Source: Nostoc sp. NMS2
GTDB taxonomy: Bacteria > Cyanobacteriota > Cyanobacteriia > Cyanobacteriales > Nostocaceae
DNA: 32,452 nucleotides
Assembly (NCBI RefSeq): GCF_017115105.1
Contig: NZ_JABXKH010000130.1
Location: 1-32,452 of the forward strand
Reading direction: 5' to 3'
The notes under the pieces were generated by a model. The model worked only from the letters and a program-made list of their open reading frames with translations, made no database searches and was not told the DNA's origin. Of the stretch, positions 29,357 to 32,452 are shown one piece after another. Each line of letters opens with the position of its first letter. The first letter of the stretch is position 1. A program made the translations under genes and the position numbers.

Positions 29357-30838
29357 ATGGATTCTGTTCAGGTTGAAACAACTGCGCCACTGACTCTGGA
29401 AATTCCCCAGATTGCCTCACCACCAATAGCACTTTCTCCAAATTCTCGAATTCCCAAGGATGCGATTCGCACAAGTTTAAAAGCCTCCACTGCGGATTCT
29501 GTTTTAGCGGCGGTTTACTCTCTTGGAACTGGCGGAATTTTACTCAGCAATTTCTTGGTGGAATTGGGTGCTAGTCCAGTAGTATTTGGGATGCTGTCTT
29601 CTATCCCCATGTTGGTCAATCTGATTCAGCCGTTGGGTGCTTACTTGTCTGAACGCAGCACCAGCCGCTTTCAATATTCTCTTTGGACACACGGAATTGG
29701 TCGGCTACTATGGCTGGTTCTAGTAATCGGTATTGTAGGCGTAAGCTTGGGAGCGATCAATACTCACCAATTAGTGATATTAACACTCTTGATTGTCCTA
29801 TTCAGCAATCTTTTGGGAGGACTAGGAACAGCATCATGGCTAAGTTGGGTGGCAATGATAGTTCCCCGGCGATTGCGAGGCAGGTATTTTGGGATACGTA
29901 ATAGTGCTGCTAACCTCACCAATTTGATTTGCGTACCAATGGCTGGTCTAGCTGTATCACATTGGTATGGTGGAACTCTACAAGGCTATGGGGTGGTTTT
30001 GCTGATAAGCATTGTGCTTGGAATTGCGGGATTGGGGTGTCAGTATTTCCAAGTAGATATGAATCCATGCTCCCAAAACACTTATTATGGCAAGTTAACT
30101 CAAACAAGTGAGATTCAGCCAGAGATTCCAAAAGATGAATCTTCTGAAGTACCTCAATCAACAAAAGATGTAGGGGGGGATTCAACTCCTCCTGCCTCCT
30201 GCCTCCTGCCTTCAAGTTCAATTCATCTACCACAAAACCAGTTAACTAACAGTATTTGGAAAAACTCTAACTTTTTAAGATTTCTGCTGTATTTCAGCTT
30301 CTGGAATCTTGCTGTTAACCTCAGCGCTCCTTTTTTTAACCTCTATATGCTGGATACGCTGGATTTGGATGTCAGTTACGTGACTATCTACAACAGCCTT
30401 CAGGCGGGGGCGACTTTGCTAATGCTTATTCTGTGGGGAAAATTAGCAGACAAGATAGGCAATCGTCCCATCCTCATCTGTATTGGGATTTTGGTTGCAG
30501 CTACACCACTACTATGGGTGGGGATTGGTGCTAATCGCCTTGATATTTGGTTGTGGCTACCTCTGTTACATATCTTGGCTGGAGGTACTTGGGCGGCGAT
30601 TGATTTGTGCAGCAACAATATACAATTAGCGATCGCACCAATTAAAAATCAGTCTATCTATTTTGCGATAGCAGCTGCCGTTGCTGGAGCAAGTGGTGCT
30701 TTAGGCACAACTATAGGCAGCTTCATCGTCCAATTTGCTCAGTTTGGAGGCTTGCTAGGGTTGTTTGCCCTCTCTAGTCTATTTCGACTAGCAGCACTTG
30801 TTCCCCTCGTTTTTGTCAAAGAGCCGGAGAGGGGATGA
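29357..30838 (+). CDS. MFS transporter
   Basis: 493 aa with 12 likely membrane helices in two halves (about 50-225 and 290-485). LGASPVVFGMLSSIPMLVNL is the first helix pair, and LSERSTSRFQY holds the helix 2-3 loop basic residues; RRLRGRYFGIRN marks the helix 4-5 loop. The central cytoplasmic loop (230-290) includes a CCTCCTG tandem-repeat segment (GDSTPPASCLLPSS) that looks like repeat-derived filler. The stop codon lies in a purine-rich hairpin repeat that starts at the last codons (EPERG), so the C-terminus is probably trimmed. Substrate unknown; such cyanobacterial MFS proteins are often annotated only as major facilitator transporters. Confidence 0.88.
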   Translation: MDSVQVETTAPLTLEIPQIASPPIALSPNSRIPKDAIRTSLKASTADSVLAAVYSLGTGGILLSNFLVELGASPVVFGMLSSIPMLVNLIQPLGAYLSERSTSRFQYSLWTHGIGRLLWLVLVIGIVGVSLGAINTHQLVILTLLIVLFSNLLGGLGTASWLSWVAMIVPRRLRGRYFGIRNSAANLTNLICVPMAGLAVSHWYGGTLQGYGVVLLISIVLGIAGLGCQYFQVDMNPCSQNTYYGKLTQTSEIQPEIPKDESSEVPQSTKDVGGDSTPPASCLLPSSSIHLPQNQLTNSIWKNSNFLRFLLYFSFWNLAVNLSAPFFNLYMLDTLDLDVSYVTIYNSLQAGATLLMLILWGKLADKIGNRPILICIGILVAATPLLWVGIGANRLDIWLWLPLLHILAGGTWAAIDLCSNNIQLAIAPIKNQSIYFAIAAAVAGASGALGTTIGSFIVQFAQFGGLLGLFALSSLFRLAALVPLVFVKEPERG

Positions 30839-30942
30839 GGGAGTGGGGAGACAAGGAGGACAAGGGGGACAAGGGGGAATTATTGAATAAGTCTCTTCCT
30901 TGTCTCCCCCCTCTTCCTTGTCTCCCTTGTCTCTTCTTCATG
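30822..30942. repeat. purine/pyrimidine hairpin repeat, copy 3
   Basis: Purine arm overlaps the last codons of the MFS gene and contains its stop; centre GGGGGAATTATTGAATAAG; pyrimidine arm CTCTTCCTTGTCTCCCCCC. Same family as 6484-6587 and 17466-17600. Lies between convergent genes. Confidence 0.75.
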
Positions 30943-30967
30943 CCCTGTTTGGCCCATCCCCCAAGCT

Positions 30968-31918
30968 TTATTCTGCGGCGGTAGAAGTTAAAGACATTGT
31001 TTCCCATAACACCATGTGAGGTGGTGTTAGTACAGGCTGGTGTAGAGCAATCAGCTGGGTTAGGGTGTTCTTTAATTGAGTACGGGGTACGATATCGTCA
31101 ACAAAACCATGTTGGAGCAAATCTTCAGCAGTCTGAAAATTTTCGGGCAGTTTTTCTCGTAGGGTTTGCTCAATCACTCGCCGACCGGCAAAACCAATGG
31201 TTGCTTTGGGTTCTGCCAAAATAATATCGCCTAACATCGCAAAACTTGCGGTAACGCCGCCTGTTGTGGGATTGGTCAAAACGGGAATATATAATAGTCG
31301 CGCGTCTTTATGACGCTGTAGGGCTGCGGAGATTTTCGCCATCTGCATCAAGGAGAGCATTCCTTCTTGCATTCTCGCGCCGCCGGAGGTGCAGATAATA
31401 ACTACAGGATACCGCCGTTGAGTGGCTTGCTCAATCATCCGGGTGAGTTTTTCTCCCACAACCGAACCCATACTACCACCCATAAAACGGAAGTCCATAA
31501 CCCCAAGAGCAATGGGCAAAGCATTAATTTGACCTAAGCCAGTGTGAACCGCATCTATTAAGCCAATTTTATCTTGTGTTTCCCGCAAGCGATCGCTGTA
31601 GAGTTTGCGATCGCGAAATTCTAGCGGGTCAGTTGGACGCAAATGCTCGTCTAGAGGTTTCCAGGTATTGTTATCTATCAATTGACGAATGCGCTCATCG
31701 CTATCTACACGATTATGATGACCACATTCGATACAAACCATTTGATTGGCTTTCAGGTCTTTTGTGTATGCCAATACACTACACTTAGAACATTTGTGCC
31801 ATAAACCATCGGCAATTTCACGTTCTTGTCGTTCCAGGCTGGTAGGTCCTGATTTCCGTCGATTTGCAAACCAATCAAATAGAGACTTTAAACCACGCGA
31901 TTCTTCGTTGTTAGCCAT
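30968..31918 (-). CDS. accD: acetyl-CoA carboxylase carboxyltransferase subunit beta
   Basis: 316 aa, the full-length size for cyanobacterial AccD. Zinc ribbon CSKC...CIEC (Cys43, 46, 62, 65), then the crotonase-fold carboxyltransferase domain: [31 protein letters not shown] (oxyanion glycines), [18 protein letters not shown] and [12 protein letters not shown]. With AccA it transfers the carboxyl group from biotinyl-AccB to acetyl-CoA, the committed step of fatty-acid synthesis. AccA is not in the window. Monocistronic here. Confidence 0.98.
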   Translation of the reverse strand: MANNEESRGLKSLFDWFANRRKSGPTSLERQEREIADGLWHKCSKCSVLAYTKDLKANQMVCIECGHHNRVDSDERIRQLIDNNTWKPLDEHLRPTDPLEFRDRKLYSDRLRETQDKIGLIDAVHTGLGQINALPIALGVMDFRFMGGSMGSVVGEKLTRMIEQATQRRYPVVIICTSGGARMQEGMLSLMQMAKISAALQRHKDARLLYIPVLTNPTTGGVTASFAMLGDIILAEPKATIGFAGRRVIEQTLREKLPENFQTAEDLLQHGFVDDIVPRTQLKNTLTQLIALHQPVLTPPHMVLWETMSLTSTAAE

Positions 31919-32400
31919 TTTTTATTTTATTTTAAGTGGGTATGAGGTCGAAAACATGTCAAACCGTATTGGGTTGTTCTTAGTCATGAGTCATTTTTCT
32001 TTACTAATGACTAATTACTACATCGTCAAACTACGCTTTTAAGCAATTCAGACCTTAATTTTCATCTTTGGTTGCCAGCTTAACGAAAATACTTATACCA
32101 ATACAAGTCTCCTGCTCTATTTTTCAGCAGACTTAATTATATTGACGTACTGACAAAGCCATGAGAATACAAACCTCCAAATAAGATGCTTTCCCTCTCC
32201 CACCCAAATCAATGATTCGTATTGCTAGGTTATGAACGATCAGCATCGGTTGCATTAGTTGTGCTTGCTAACGGTTAATCGTCATCAAGAGGGTAATACA
32301 AGTCACAAGCAGAATATTATCAAAATATGAAGGGGCGATGGGGTAATGTTGGTTACAGTCACGAATTATAAATATTTTTTATGAATGGGAATTGGGAATT
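31919..32400. other. gene-free region upstream of accD
   Basis: About 480 bp, AT-rich near accD. No tRNA, gene or strong repeat is seen until the last 52 bp. Confidence 0.45.
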
Positions 32401-32452
32401 GGGCACTTGTACTGAGCGACTTGTGCCGAGCCTGTCCTGAGCGTAGCCGAAG
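32401..32452. repeat. 52-bp interspersed repeat, copy B (inverted)
   Basis: Reverse complement of 17622-17673 with one mismatch in 52. It reaches the window end, so the repeat may continue. Confidence 0.85.

Noticed and set aside
32100..32400. A possible gene or RNA upstream of accD near the right edge
   Set aside because: No frame, hairpin or consensus strong enough to support one.

Overview
The window comes from a filamentous, Nostoc/Anabaena-type cyanobacterium. Evidence for this: frequent HIP1 octamers (GCGATCGC), plastocyanin, cytochrome c550 (PsbV) and a cytochrome c6-like protein, an accD of cyanobacterial type, tandem heptamer repeats (AATTACG and TTTAGAT classes), and many short palindromic interspersed repeats. 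All gene names are from reading the translations; no database search was run.

Left part (1-3000): a dense minus-strand array of 28 tRNA or tRNA-like units, preceded at the window edge by a hairpin like the right end of an IS200/IS605-type element. Readable anticodons cover 19 amino acids; Lys is absent. Many members are abnormal. Three class I bodies carry Leu anticodons (UAG, UAA, CAA). The Ile unit lacks both the D-loop GG and the T-loop TTC. The Met units have a mismatched 1-72 pair. Only 8 of 28 units encode CCA. Three units are interrupted by short repeats, always inside a loop (T-loop, anticodon loop, D-loop), with the stems kept. This array is the most unusual part of the window.

3000-7000: a lipoprotein polysaccharide deacetylase; a two-gene minus-strand unit (HNH endonuclease plus an unknown protein) behind a leader that looks like a transcription attenuator; a small ribbon-helix-helix protein; then about 1 kb of repeats, including a MITE-like element.

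7000-16150: a GAF histidine-kinase-like protein whose H-box histidine is replaced by Asp, with an SRPBCC gene behind it; a canonical tRNA-Glu(UUC) outside the array; a Na+/H+ antiporter with a C-terminal TrkA-N-like domain; a cytochrome b6-like protein missing one heme ligand; an alpha/beta hydrolase; a TonB-like protein.

16300-20600: photosynthetic electron carriers on the minus strand (cytochrome c6-like, plastocyanin petE, cytochrome c550 psbV), a small HTH-like protein, and two sugar-type ABC permeases whose likely binding protein lies 7 kb away (27621-28880). No ATPase gene is in the window.

21000-32452: a proline iminopeptidase-like hydrolase, a ParE-type toxin/antitoxin pair, an exported TPR-CHAT protease followed by an exported trypsin-like protease, the solute-binding protein, an MFS transporter and accD. 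Intergenic regions here are filled with palindromic and purine/pyrimidine hairpin repeats, some of which have entered coding regions or supply stop codons.
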